A stretch of DNA of 64,000 nucleotides. Source: Cylicocyclus nassatus (Eukaryota > Nematoda > Chromadorea > Rhabditida > Strongylidae). The position numbers and the translations under genes are program-made. The first letter of the stretch is position 1, and the number at the start of each line of letters is the position of its first letter. The stretch is from positions 59,164,486 through 59,228,485 of the forward strand of contig CATQJL010000305.1 of NCBI GenBank assembly GCA_958299035.1, given 5' to 3'. Below are positions 1 through 10,918 of the stretch, in pieces. Below the pieces are notes generated by a model. It was not told where the DNA came from. It worked only from the letters and a program-made list of their open reading frames with translations, and made no database searches.

Positions 1-50
1 TTATCATAACAATCGTGTGTTTCTAGTGTATACCAACAGTCTATATCTGT

Positions 51-87
51 TCAGCTTATGTACATGACTTATGCTTACGTATAAAAA
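51..87 (+). promoter_or_regulatory. Core promoter of gene A (TATA box plus conserved upstream block)
   Basis: A TATA box (TATAAAAA, 80-87) lies 47 nt before the ATG at 127. The block directly upstream, containing TTCAGCT, ACATGACTTATGCTTACG and the TATA box, recurs with few changes ahead of genes B, C and E. Spacing from TATA to ATG is 47 nt in A, B and C and 49 nt in E. With transcription starting about 30 nt after the TATA box the 5' UTR would be under 25 nt. Conservation between otherwise diverged subfamilies is the main evidence of function. Confidence 0.7.
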
Positions 88-126
88 CCCTCAACACTGA
101 AGAGCAATTCACTTTTATCTCCAACG

Positions 127-3100
127 ATGAGGTCCTCTCTTCTTGGAGCGGTGAGTTTTTACAATTAGCTCTTTGAATTCTCTCTTGACTGCGAAATTTA
201 TGGGATATCGAGATAAACTTCGACTGAAAACGCATAGCCAACGACCAAGAAGACAAAAACACAAAACAATAGCTAAATTAGTTCATTCCCATTTTTCACA
301 AAAATACTCAGCCATTTTTTCCTAATGACGGAACGATGTCAAAGCAACTTATTCCAGTTCCACTGATCACTTACTTCTTGGTGATTTCAACAATTTTCTC
401 GTAAAAACGATGACTACAGCCGCTAGACCCTCAATATTTGACTTATGTTCCAAAGAGAACACTAATCTACAGCGCATCCTCTACTCTTCAAAGTTCTGAA
501 GCTCTGATAGTTTTTCTCGGGAATCTTTACATAAATTTTGTTCGACGAGCTTTTTCTGTAATTTCGAAGCTCCCACAATGTTTGACTCCTTTTTGTTTCC
601 TAAAATGTCACTGATAAAAGATGGTCTTGTGATTTTTGTCTTTGAGAAATTTAATGGATTGAAAAACAAATAACGACAGTGCCAAACTAATAGTCTATTT
701 AAGGAAACGCTTTTCAGGTACTACTCTTAACTTTATGCGTCGTTGTCAACTCGAACACTGTGCGCGGCGTCGGCAGCATCCACTTTCGAGTTGGCGGGCC
801 CAACCACAGTGCGTTTTCTTCCCATACAAAATCACATTTCGATCAAATAGAACTTCTTTAGACTCTGGAGATACGGTTCGTTATATCTTGAAGACTTGTA
901 AGTTTCAACCCCAAAATATCCTCCGACTTCTGTTGTGCGATGTAACTGCAACAAATAAACCTTCTTTAGACAATTTTTAGATATAGCTAACGAGATTTTC
1001 ATCACTATGTTTATCATAATAAGTTGGTTTCTCAAATTTTGTCTGTGCTAGAACCCAACAATAGTTCTTGTAATCCTATATGCTAATTATGACATTCGAA
1101 TACGTAGAATGAGTGTCGTTAAACCTTATTAGGTTAAGTGCCTAAGTCAACTTTGTGATATCGTCGCCTAATTTAAGGAGCTCTCATCATTTAAGGTTGA
1201 ACCTGATGCTGAGGTCGAGAGGACAAATGAGCCGGTAATTTGAATCTGACTCGTATCGCATTGCTCTAGTCAATGAGCAACTTATTTAGGATCATAATAA
1301 TGAGCATCCCGATGATAAAGAGGCTGTAGGTGAAGAGGTGGGGCCAATTTTCAATAAGTTTTATTTTCTTGACACTGTACTGCACGAGCGTGTTCGCGAA
1401 ATTTGTAGAGATACATTGTCTACGTTTAAAATGAAACCCAGCAAGTGCAACTACACTTTAATTAATTACAACCTCACCAGATTAGAAGCGAGCAAACCTC
1501 ACCCCTTACTCGAAGTATCTCCAAGCACAAATCAGGAACTGAGTGTTGCTTGGGGTGCTCAGCTGAGAATTTAGGAAAACCCGAAATCGATTTGTAGCGA
1601 TAATGCCTGTGAGACAAAATTTCAAATTTAGGGCTTTCGAAGGTTTTTTTCTTTCAAATCAAGACCGAAATTTGAATATATAGCTTCTCGATATTGTTTT
1701 TTTTTCTAAAGTGATATTTTTTGTATAAAATTGAGTACGAACCTAGATTGCAATTGAAATCCAAAATCTCATGTTTTGTAAGTTGGCTTCGTAACATCTA
1801 GATTAGATGCGGGATTTCAGCTTTAAGATGTGATGTCATAAAACTCCCAAATTCTGCTTGATGATCTGACTTATTTTGTCTTGAATCCTTGCATAAGTGA
1901 TTCATAAAATTAGGAAAAAGCAGGAACTGCTGGTTGAAATTCTTGACGGTGCTGTGATTTTCTTGTTTGAAAGTCAGAGTTCTCAGCCTGAAAAAGGGGA
2001 ACAATCTGCTTCGACTGGATATAATATAGAATAATATAGAACACCCAAATTAGACTCAAAGCCAATCTTGGTGGAAATGAGTTTTTAATAAGCTAATTTG
2101 AATTTCGGTGCAGTTATTATCTACTCAACTCAAAATTACGTCTTTTTGAATCATGCACCCAATAAGTTCGCATTTGCAGCATATTACACCCAAACTTTTG
2201 TCTGATAAAGTATACTGGGATCAAAAAGAACACTGCAACGTGTGTATTTTTGCGGAAACTTTCTAATCACTACCGGAAAAGAAGGTGTATTTTTGAAAAT
2301 TAGAGAAACTCTGATTGTAATATGTATTAGCACTTCATGTTAATAACATTAACAAGCTTTGTTTGTTCAAGGACGTATCCCCATCCGCCGAAGAAGAAGA
2401 GGACTCGGAAGAAGAAGAAGAAGAAGACGACTTCAGCGTGAGTTGATATTATGCGAACTATTCAAAATAGTGTGCGCTAAAATCGGAAAAGAACTCTGCA
2501 ACTCTGGTTGCTTGCAAAGTTCTCGGAATGTTTACAAAAAGATGGCATTTCTCTGGGAATTATAAATTGCTCTGCTTATAGTATTAGCTTCTCATGTACT
2601 ATGTAATCTTGAACAAAGTTTTTGAGGACGAAAACGGTGATTCCGACGAAGATCCTGAAGGCGAAGTGAGTTCCATTAGAGACTTTTTTAGTGTATGACC
2701 ATAAGTACACAGTAATAAAACTAAGAGAACTAACTTAATTTCTTATGGTAACTTCTTCAAACTGCCATAAACAGTGTCTGTTTGTATTATCAGCTAAAAC
2801 AAATAGTAAACTATTTGCTTCAGCTGATAATACAAAAATGATTTAACAACTAGATAAATTTCAATCATTTGGTAGAACTGCAGATCCAAGTGTGACATTA
2901 CAGATTGTATCAAAAACTGATGTGAAGTATAGTTCACCAAAGTTACTAAAAGAATATCAAAGATCAAAGTAAGATATACTTCGCCGAAGCAACTAAATGT
3001 AACATAATGTTTTTCTACGGATATTCTTGCAGTATGACAAACATATGACGGATGTTGATGAAAAGCGCAGGTTGCTTCATTTTGGTAATATAATAATTTC

Positions 3101-6100
3101 TCTTTTTCGCAAAATGATTGCTGCCAAACGAACGCATCTTGTATTCCCTTCAAAAATGTTATTTGATATACAGACATTAGAGCATTGTAGATTCTGCATT
3201 ATGACTTACGAAAATAGAAGCGAAAAGCTCACGTTCACGATCCTGCTATTACAACACACTGGACTGATGAGTAAGACTGTCCTTAACACTGAAACAATGT
3301 TGCTGTTGAAAAGTACCCTTACCCCCTGTGTCATTGGGATTGGCGGATGATGATTGGGGCTTTGGGCTTCGCATATTTCTTGCAAGCGTGTTCATCAGTC
3401 TCAGGCTTAATTAGGGACCAAAGCTCCGCTGTCTACCCGCCACTCCCAATGAAACAGATGATAGTAGTCCAGTAGCCTCTCCGACCTTAAATTCAAGCTT
3501 ACTCAGGCCTACAAAACGAACCTCCGAAAATTTTTTCCTAGCTTTGGTGAATATGCATGACACATCAGGAATGATATGTTATGAGCAGAAAGATGAAATA
3601 AAGCTTTCTTGCAAAGTAAAAGTCTTGCTTTGAGAAGTAAGATTACAGATAAATGGTATAAAAGCACCCATTAAACGGAGCCCATTAGTGATCTTTTACT
3701 TGACGAAACCTTTTCTTCTATCGTTTCGAGGGTGCGGATTGAGATTTTTATTGATGGCTCGAACTGCAAGTCCTAAAAAAACCAATAGTTTGTTGCTGTT
3801 TCCTTTCCGGACGGCGCCAAATTTAAGGATTACGTAACATTAGCTTGAATGCTTTTCGCAATAACACATGGGAAAAATGACAAAGCATCAATCAAGTGCA
3901 GAAACTTTCACTTTGTGTTGATTTTGTTGTGTATTGCCCTAGCAAATAAGCAACTTGTTTGCAGAGCGACGAGGAAAATGGCTCTGAAGAAAAGGTGAAA
4001 GAGGGATATATGCACATAAATTACTCAGATCTTTAAGCTCATTTCAGGAAGACAATAATGAACATGACTCCAGCCTTCCAGAAGCACCCAAGGTAAACAT
4101 CAACTCTAATACATCTTTTTCTTAAACTCTGTGCTGTACGGCAATGTTTCTGACAGCGAAGGGAATGGCAGACAAACTCGCTTGCATTACCCTTCCTGTT
4201 GAGACATGTTATCTGCCTTTGGGAATTCCAAGCTATTTTTAGGAAGAGAAGAATGATGAAGATAGCACCACCCCTTCAGCACCTAAGGTAAACATCAACT
4301 CTAATACATCTCTTTCTTAAACTCTGTGCTGTACGGCCTTGTTTCTGATCGGCGAAGGAAATGGCAGGCAAATGCGCTCGCGTTACCCTTCCTATTGCAT
4401 ATTTTCTCTTTGGGAATCCATGTAGATTTACTCCGTATCAATGTTCCTTCAACACAACCCTTGAACGTAGACAAAACAGGACTCAAGAACTATAATAAAA
4501 AGTGAAACTTTTCTATTTGCATTTTGAATTTTCCGTACCATTGGAATGTTTTCCCTTTCATTGGAATCTCTAATCATTTATGGCACATAGCTTTCCGTAT
4601 GAAAACTTCAGCTCAATCGCTCAAGAACGAAAGTGGCTCCTATGACAAAGATGAAAATGAGATACATGTCTGGGTTTTTGATCGAACATGAAAACTTTTT
4701 CCAAACGTTGGATCAACTTGTTTTGAGTTTGACTGCATCAATATTCAAAAAAATATCATGCTCATCAAACTGCTGCATAAGTTCTGTCCAATTTGAATTT
4801 TCAAATTCGAAACACCATAACATCTTTCAAAATCAACCTTTTTCGATAACCTCGTTTCTGTAAACTAAGTATAGGCCACCCGCGCTGCGCACGAAGAGCA
4901 ACGTTGTTGCGCCCATTGAAAACTGTTCATGACTGAAAGAGGCGCAGAGAAAACAGCGGGCGAGGTGCACGGGGAAAGAGGAGTGGCGCGCATTACACAC
5001 CTTGCGCCCTGCGCGGACGACCTATACTAAGCAATTTTTTGGTTATCAGAGAAATACTAAGCATTGCGGAAAATCCTGCTGAAGAGAAGCAAGATTTCAG
5101 AACTTGACAACGTTTTTTTTCAATCCTGCCTTTTTGACAAGGAGATGTTCACTTCTAAAAATCGACGTGCATAATAGATAGCTTTAGTAGATAGAGAAAA
5201 TTTTGAAGATTATTACACAATTTACAAGGAAGTTATTGCAATACATACAATACATACACAAGGAAGTTATTGCTTGTAGAACATTGATGTGAATTATTAG
5301 ATTTTGACACTACATTTTACCAGCAAGATGATTTTTACATGAGAGTTTGTACGTAGAGTAGCCTGTTAAATCCCCGCTCCGCCATGAGTACAGGGACTTG
5401 ACTTGAATGGTGTGGAGTGGAGTTTTTCTTGCAAGAACATATTTTTGAGAGAACGTATTTCGCTCACCGGACATCTTAGGCTTGCAGATTCGTACAACTG
5501 AAGATTCTATTTTTGGTATGCATTAGGAAAAGCAAAAAAACCATTCTTGATGGTACAAATAGTACCGCATTAAAGATGAAAATCTTCTAGAACAGCTGCT
5601 TCAAGGGCACAAGTCAACAAAAATCGGACAACAATGAAATTCGGTGTAGTACTGATTATCTTAGCACGCTCTGGACAAAGACGGAGTAGCTCAATCATAT
5701 TCCTTTCATTGAGCAAACCCTCACTGCACGTATCTTCCATCAAATTTGCCAGTTACATATATTTTGCACATTTCTATTGATTCCGCTGAAGGGAATGCAA
5801 TTTTTCGAAACTTTTTCTAGTTCCCTATGTCGCCGCATGTAAAATGGGTTGTTGGGATGAAAAAGCAACAGTCACAAGCCTTCAAACAGTCTTGAACGAG
5901 CTAGTTCTTCAAAATTAGAAGCCATTTTTTTAGACAAACTATTTTTCAAAAATAGAAGCAGTTTCCGGGTCAAGCAACGGAGCAAAGCATCAAATCATTA
6001 TCAGTGCACAGATTGCTCTGCAGACTAAATTAAAAGTAACCTTACTATAAAAAACTGCATAATCCGATTTTTCTCCCTTCTTCAATTTTAGAGTTCACCC

Positions 6101-7499
6101 GCTGCGAATTTAAGCGCACAAAAAGAAGCACAATGTCGTTGAATTCTTACTTTTCGTAGATGATGGGCTGATAGATGCGCTTCATAAAAAAAATTTTAGT
6201 ACATATTTCTTCCAACATTATTGTGGGCTTTGAATATGAATCTTGAACGCTTGAAACCCCATTCACAGGCTATTGTGCATGGGTGTCAAAACTCTTCTGT
6301 AACAACATTTATAAATTCACTTCGCTTATTCAGAATAGTAAAGAAGGTGCACCAGCGGAACCAGCTGCTCCGGGACCAGCTGCTCCGAGACCAGCTGCTC
6401 CGGCGGGACCAGTTGCAACACCAAAGAAGGCTGCGAATGGCAAATCATCGAAGGGGAAGCTTAAGAAGAAGAAGAAGGGGAAGAAAACAAGTGCAAAGGG
6501 CAAAAGGCATGGAAAAGGCGGACACGGGGGAAAGATCAATAACAAAGGAAAGAATGGAAACAAGCAAAGAAAACCACATGGAAGCAAGCCAGGAAAAAAA
6601 GCCACCGGCGCAAAAAAGCCGAGAAATAAGAAGGCAACACCACAGGTAGTCGCAAATATCACTGAATCAATGAATTATTAAGATACATTTTCGTGACATA
6701 GACCCGTTTCAAACATAGCTGACAGCATTACGCTTAGAATTAGTTTAATATGATTTTGCAAGGTTTACCTGTCTGCTATCCAACAAAAAATGAACGTATG
6801 TCATTCTTTTAAAGCACGCTTTTATATCAAAAGTTGAGGTTTGACATAACGTAGACCAAAGCTTTGAAGAAATCAGTCCAAGAGTTTCCAAATTTTTCCC
6901 GTCTAAAATATTTTACAAGTAGAGAGATTAGCTTTTGAAATCCTTTTGTCTCGTGTAAGGGTTTCGACACATTACCTTTTAATTCAATTATATTGGCGTC
7001 TGGAAAGCGAGGCTTCGTGACCTAGTTAAGGCTAGAGAATGATCAGAGAGCACGAACGCGAGAGAGACACAGACTGCGTCGCGGGTGCGAGCGGCCATAA
7101 TTAGGTCACGAAGCCCGCCTTCCAGCCGCTAATCCAGTTGAATCAAAGATTCCATGTCCTATAAATCTCTATCTGTGAAGCCTAGATCCAATCACTGAAT
7201 ACATTTTTCTATTAGAGATAATGTAATTGTAAGCGTTGAGTGAAATAAATGGATAAAAACCATATTTTGCGGAAATTTTGGGAAAGACTTAGACCAAGCA
7301 TCTCAAAAACAACTTTTTTAAGGAGCTAATTTTTTGCGTATAGCAATTACCGACACTCAAATCTATTACTGCCAACACTATTAATACCTAAGATATTGAA
7401 AGTAGAAGATTTGGAGAGATGGGCCGAAGCGAGTAAGGTTAAGCGGGAAAGTACTAAAATTACATTTTATAGAAGAAAGGAAAGCACAACAAGCATTAA
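127..7499 (+). CDS. Gene A: secreted acidic/lysine-rich microexon protein, 12 predicted exons
   Basis: Not recognised as a named gene. Predicted exons: 127-150, 718-808, 862-875, 1196-1234, 1290-1337, 2372-2437, 2627-2665, 3965-3994, 4048-4092, 4243-4287, 6334-6645, 7473-7499; 780 nt, 259 residues. Exon 1 encodes MRSSLLGA and exon 2 continues VLLLTLCVVVNSN, together a signal peptide. Exons 3-10 encode short segments, mostly rich in Glu/Asp/Ser, including poly-Glu from a GAA run. Exon 11 encodes repeated Pro-Ala motifs (EPAAPGPAAPRPAAP) followed by a Lys/Gly-rich block. The last exon encodes KKGKHNKH and a TAA stop. Most boundaries are GT-AG with TTTNAG-like acceptors and are supported by copies B and C. 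Weak points are the exon 3 donor (GTTCGT; a GTAAGT lies at 898) and the exon 5 donor (GTGGGG). Exons 9 and 10 lie in a tandem duplication. The product is probably secreted and disordered; its function is unknown. Confidence 0.72.
1338..1574 (+). other. Open frame continuing past exon 5 of gene A (possible alternative 3' end)
   Basis: If the weak GTGGGG donor after exon 5 is not used, the frame stays open for 78 more codons (GPIFNKFYFLDTVLHERVRE and onward) to a TAG at 1572-1574. Gene C has the same extension, 51336-51572, ending at the matching TAG (both end GAQLRI). In gene B the equivalent frame stops early. This may be an alternative terminal exon or simply intron preserved by recent duplication. 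The sequence does not decide between these. Confidence 0.3.
3327..3456. mobile_element. Short TIR element (MITE family 2) in an intron of gene A
   Basis: The segment is bounded by inverted repeats, TGTGTCATTGGGATTGGCGG on the left and CCGCCACTCCCAATGAAACA on the right. Equivalent, more decayed copies sit at the same intron position in gene B (about 17655-17795) and gene C (about 53911-54045). The insertion therefore predates the A/B/C duplications. Confidence 0.6.
4040..4425 (+). repeat. Tandem duplication of one microexon and its intron (about 195 bp per unit)
   Basis: The intron start GTAAACATCAACTCTAATAC occurs at 4093 and again at 4288, an offset of 195 bp. The match continues through a CTGTGCTGTACGGC stretch. 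Each unit carries one 45-nt exon, 4048-4092 and 4243-4287, both beginning with GAAGA and ending with CCYAAG. Gene C has a single corresponding exon (54638-54688). This is direct evidence that the family adds exons by local tandem duplication. Confidence 0.75.
4488..6333. other. Long intron of gene A, no exon supported
   Basis: This intron separates the acidic microexons from the proline/lysine exon. Much of it (about 5400-6330) is similar to 18360-19050 in gene B and 54950-55670 in gene C. A GC-richer stretch at 4875-5025 (CACCCGCGCTGCGCACG and nearby) is not seen in the other copies and may be an insertion. I find no exon with conserved frame. Confidence 0.5.
6981..7147. mobile_element. MITE family 1 copy (GATTCAACTGG-type ends)
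   Basis: The element has long inverted ends: the left runs inward through GGCTTCGTGACCTAGTTAAG and the right end, read in reverse, gives CTTTGATTCAACTGGATTAG. The interior holds CACGAACGCGAGAGAGAC. Five related copies lie at 19691-19855, 34274-34425, 36931-37103, 45602-45771 and 45791-45946. The first two sit in the last intron of genes A and B; gene C lacks the element there. Confidence 0.65.
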
Positions 7500-7669
7500 G
7501 AGGCGCTCCGGCTTACGCTTTCCGAACGGGCGTACTGAAGTGAGTGCGAATTTCAGTTCGTAAACGTACTCTTCCATTGCTACTTATTATTAGACCCTTT
7601 ATTTCTTGTAGGTTGTAATTATTGAGGTTTTCAGGAAAGTCTTCATGTATCGCGACTGAACGTTCAGAA

Positions 7670-7675
7670 AATAAA
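7670..7675 (+). terminator. Candidate polyadenylation signal of gene A
   Basis: AATAAA lies about 170 nt after the stop codon. It falls in a block conserved after genes B (20346-20351) and C (57262-57267), which supports a shared 3' UTR. Confidence 0.45.
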
Positions 7676-7907
7676 CTGTTGCACTGTTTTCTACTACATA
7701 AAGTGACATATCCCTGATTACAGGACAAAGCTGAGACATCTGCGAGACAGCGAATGTTACAGACAATGAAAGCTTTTCTTTTCATTTTATTTTTTAAACA
7801 AGGAAAACCTGGTTTTTGGTAGTTCACTGTACAAAAAGGGCAAAAAACACGGAAATCTAGCAAATATAAAATTGCTAAAATATGGGATAACTTCCAGCAG
7901 ATCCATA

Positions 7908-8771
7908 TCTCATAACACCGTTTGATGAGTGTGACCAGCATCAACTGTCTTTTCTGTCTATTCTATCTAGTATGCAGCAGCAGAGTTGTGAAACTTATAC
8001 AAACTTAAGAGAGGCTTATTGTTAGATGTCCTGTGAGAATTTACATCGCATTGATAGGCTGGGCTTTCGAAGTTCACGAGAATGTATTAGGTCGGTACAA
8101 AAATTTTATCAGCTTTTTTTTTTTTGAAATGATCCGCAAATCATGTACAGTGAAAATAGACAAACATCTCAACCTGTATTCATTACAGAATTTCTTCCTC
8201 TTTCCAGTTGCTTTATTGCCATTGTATGCATTGAGAGAGTGCTGAGATAATCGATGGAATGTACAACCCTTCGTTTTCACCATGTCCAACTTCACTAAAC
8301 TTCAAAAATTCTGTTTAAAACCTTTGGGAGAGCTCTAATAACCAGCGGGTAGAGGAAACCTTTTGCCAACCAAATCAATATTTCACTTTAATCAGCTACT
8401 CTTTTGAGATTTCTTAAATTAATTTTTGAAAAGCCTTGAGTTTTAGAAAAGTCGCATGAATTATTATTGCACCAAACACTGCCAAATCTTCAAATTGATG
8501 AGGTTTCAAAAGTAAATTATGACTATTACTGACCTTACAAAGCTGAGCGATTTTCGCTCAAAAGATGAAGGTTTTGAAACCTAAGGTTTATCAGTGCGCA
8601 CTCGCGAAATAGAAAAATAATGCGATCTTACGCCCAATATCGCATGTCGAGCCAAAGACAACTGTTTGAAAGAGGAGAAGAAGTTGCATCGGATGGTACT
8701 TGATCTGCTTCTCGTTTCACGGTCTATAAGGTGAGATTAAGCGGAGTATGTATTTGATCATTTCAAAAAAT
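7908..8771. repeat. Dispersed repeat, copy 1
   Basis: Similarity of the gene A flank to the gene C flank ends at CCATATCTCA and this repeat begins. It opens with CACCGTTTGATGAGTGTGAC and runs to just before the mariner-like end at 8771. A second, partly deleted copy is at 25573-26213 and part of a third at about 44655-44810. It includes a mariner-like end (TATTAGGTCGGTACAAAAA) near 8090. I see no credible coding sequence. Confidence 0.55.
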
Positions 8772-8888
8772 ACAGGGTGTCCCAAAAAGATGTGCACACT
8801 ATTTAATCGTTAATAACTCACTTGCTTTTATGTCTCTTGCCGAGCTTGAGGTACTGTATATAGAGCGAGGTTCAACATAGGTTTGCAG
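8771..8888. mobile_element. Truncated Tc1/mariner-like element (CAGGGTGTCCC end)
   Basis: TACAGGGTGTCCCAAAAAGA opens a left end matching the complete copies at 16037-16717, 41541-42205, 48875-49549 and 52290-52968. The body is cut off by the hAT-like end at 8889. No right end is present. Confidence 0.65.
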
Positions 8889-9010
8889 TATACTTGGGTA
8901 AATTCGAAATTTTTCATCGAATGAATGAATATCGAATAAATTCGAAAATGGAAATTTCTCGAATAAACGAATATCGAATAAATTCGAAAATAAAAAATCT
9001 CGAATAAACG
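8889..9010. mobile_element. Truncated TTCGAA-rich hAT-like terminus
   Basis: It begins TATACTTGGGTAAATTCGAA and continues as degenerate repeats of GAATATCGAATAAATTCGAA. It matches the left end of the element at 58447. It breaks off where a Helitron-like 5' end starts at 9011. Confidence 0.65.
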
Positions 9011-9375
9011 TCTTTTATATAAAGCATGTTTGTCTGTATGTCTGTATGTCTGTCTGTCTGCACGTATGTGCGGAACATTTTTTATTTATGAACCGTTTCG
9101 GACTAAACTTGGCACACATACACTTCGGAGCAAGTAGCGTGTAGTAGTAGGCTACTTTTCGTTATCGGTCGATATCGATTTTATCGATTTTTTTTTGCAG
9201 AGTTCACTTACGGGGCTGGGAGTTGGCACAAGGGGGGGGGGTAAGTGAGCATGGCGACTCCGAATACAATCTTAGTTTCCAGAATTATCGACTACTTTTA
9301 TCGATTTCATTTTTTTGCAAAGTTTGAGCTAGAGGGCTGGGATTTGGCACAGGGGAGTAAGCGGGCATGCTAATT
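9011..9375 (+). mobile_element. Helitron-like 5' fragment
   Basis: It starts TCTTTTATATAAAGCATG followed by TCTG/TATG repeats, as at 38344 and 40449. The text then follows the second Helitron, including the GGGGTAAGTGAGCATGG stretch and the TTATCGATTT blocks. The CTAG 3' end is missing. After about 9430 a partial hAT MITE end (TACGCCACTG) follows. Confidence 0.6.
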
Positions 9376-9797
9376 TGGAAAATAACACAAAGAACGGTAA
9401 ATGATGTGTGGAAGTGGGCACAGGGAAAGGCTTTATGTAAGCAACTTTTAAAAATTTCGCGACCCATTGGAGGGAGGAGGGGCGCTCCCACCCCTCGTAC
9501 GCCACTGCAAAATAGCAATAATGCATACATACGAACAAAAATAGGTCTTTGCAGAGCAAAATGATTGATGCTGATACCTGTTAGCCTTTTGATTCACAAT
9601 GTTTGCATAACATTTGTCTTCCGGTTTCTTTACTTACTTGAGGAAACCCAATAGGAGAAAATGGGACCCTACAGGTAGCTTTTATATCAGCGTGCGAGAT
9701 GTTGCGAGAAGATATGAGAAATTCTAAAGTATTCAAAGTCATACTTGCATGAGGCACAGAGATGAGTCAAAGTCTCATGGTCGACATCGAAAATATC

Positions 9798-10918
9798 CCG
9801 CTCAGACACTCGGTGCGCGCAGCGCGCGCGCAACTGCGCGGTGGCGCGACACCCGTCCGCGGATGGCGAGCTACTGAGTGCCTCACCGCTGCATGATCGT
9901 CCGCGTCCGCGCATGGCTGCAATTTTGGCACGCGAATGATCAGCATTTTTCGCAGCTTCGCCTCAATTATTGACCCGTGCGCCAATTTGCAAACGTCCAC
10001 CGCCACTAAACCTTTCAAAACTTTATTTCTTTTTTAATGATTGGACAACTTCAACAAACCTTTATTGATTATGTAATTAAAGCTTTCAAAGACATTGAAT
10101 GATGAGAATGTACATAGATTAAATAGTGTACAGTGAAAATATGTAACGGAATGGCATCATGTATATACAATAAACATGCTCACTCAACTACTATACAACT
10201 ACATACTATACTACTATACAACTATATATAATAAACATACTCACTCAACTACCACCAATACTAACTCAAAAATGTTGTTATCACGAAACTTCACTCATCA
10301 GCAATGAATAGATCGTCGTCGTCTCCTGTTACTTCCCCATCGTCGGCTATTTCGCGCTGCAATAAATCCATAAAATACTAATCAAACAGCAAACATTTTC
10401 TCCATATGCGGTATCTATTTCGACTCGTTTTTTTCGTACGTATAGGACCTGATATCCCGCCTGAAACTGATGTCTCAGCAAATAAGGCTGCGCTATAACC
10501 TGTAAAAATTGACTACGCACAGTGCGAATTGCAGAAGCTTGAAAAGCTGCTGACGCCATTGCATTTTCTCCCGCAAAGCCTGATCAAAATTTTGCTTTCT
10601 TGCGGCTTCGTCTTGCCAAGACTAGCGCAAAATCTGCAATAAATGAACCTCGATAGACAACATGGACGAAATGAGACGCTACTTAAGCCGAGTTTTCAAA
10701 GTCCGCACCTGAGCCGCGCTCGCGCTGCTGCATAACAGCTGTAGAGTACGCGCGCCACGTATTCACATATGAAGGCACGCGTGTCGCAGATAATTTTGCG
10801 TACGCGTCTAGTATGGCGCGCGTTTGGCGCCATGCCGGACACGCCTCAAAACATGGCACGTGCTTTGCCGGATTGAGCATAAAAGCGCGTGCGCCATACG
10901 CACCGAATGTCTGAGCGG
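9798..10918. mobile_element. CpG-rich inverted-repeat-bounded segment carrying minus-strand exons
   Basis: The left border reads CCGCTCAGACACTCGGTGCG. The right border, read on the minus strand, gives CCGCTCAGACATTCGGTGCG. Both ends are GC-rich, with many CGCG steps, unlike the AT-rich surroundings. The segment holds two apparent minus-strand exons. I found no target-site duplication, so the bounds are provisional. Confidence 0.45.
10291..10621 (-). CDS. Minus-strand gene fragment (two exons, unrecognised)
   Basis: The downstream exon (10356 to 10291) follows a good acceptor (TTTATTGCAG) and encodes REIADDGEVTGDDDDLFIADE with a TGA stop. The upstream exon (10621 to 10500) is open for 40 codons, begins SWQDEAARKQNFDQALREKM and ends at AG/GTTATA. 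It is Gln/Lys-rich and probably helical. The phases do not join directly (the upstream exon leaves two bases, the terminal exon starts in phase 0), so at least one linking exon is missing or the gene is broken. A possible start (ATG on the minus strand near 10731, MQQRERGS) precedes a GTGCGG donor. I do not recognise the protein. It lies inside the TIR-bounded segment. Confidence 0.42.

Noticed and set aside
3027..3110. Extra exon in gene A (YDKHMTDVDEKR after TTCTTGCAG)
   Set aside because: It does not end in a compatible phase, and the acceptor and frame are lost in gene C.
2794..3177. 127-codon minus-strand frame
   Set aside because: It falls in an intron of gene A, is not conserved in B or C, and its composition is that of random AT-rich DNA.
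6078..6130. Candidate exon AGTTCACCCGCTGCGAATTT before the proline/lysine exon of gene A
   Set aside because: A TAA interrupts the equivalent in gene C and the acceptor is altered in B, so the frame is not conserved.
6330..6662. Minus-strand frame opposite the proline/lysine exon of gene A (and similar at 19047-19364 and 55670-56038)
   Set aside because: It is the antisense shadow of the Lys/Pro-rich exon, giving Phe/Pro/Leu-rich text; the + strand frame has conserved splice sites and phase.
6646..6681. Direct read-through of the long exon in A, B and C (VVANIT ending)
   Set aside because: Rejected as the main 3' end because CAG/GTAGTC fits a donor and a matching last exon (AAG AAA/AGA ... 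TAA) exists downstream in all three, as in D and E. It may occur as intron retention.
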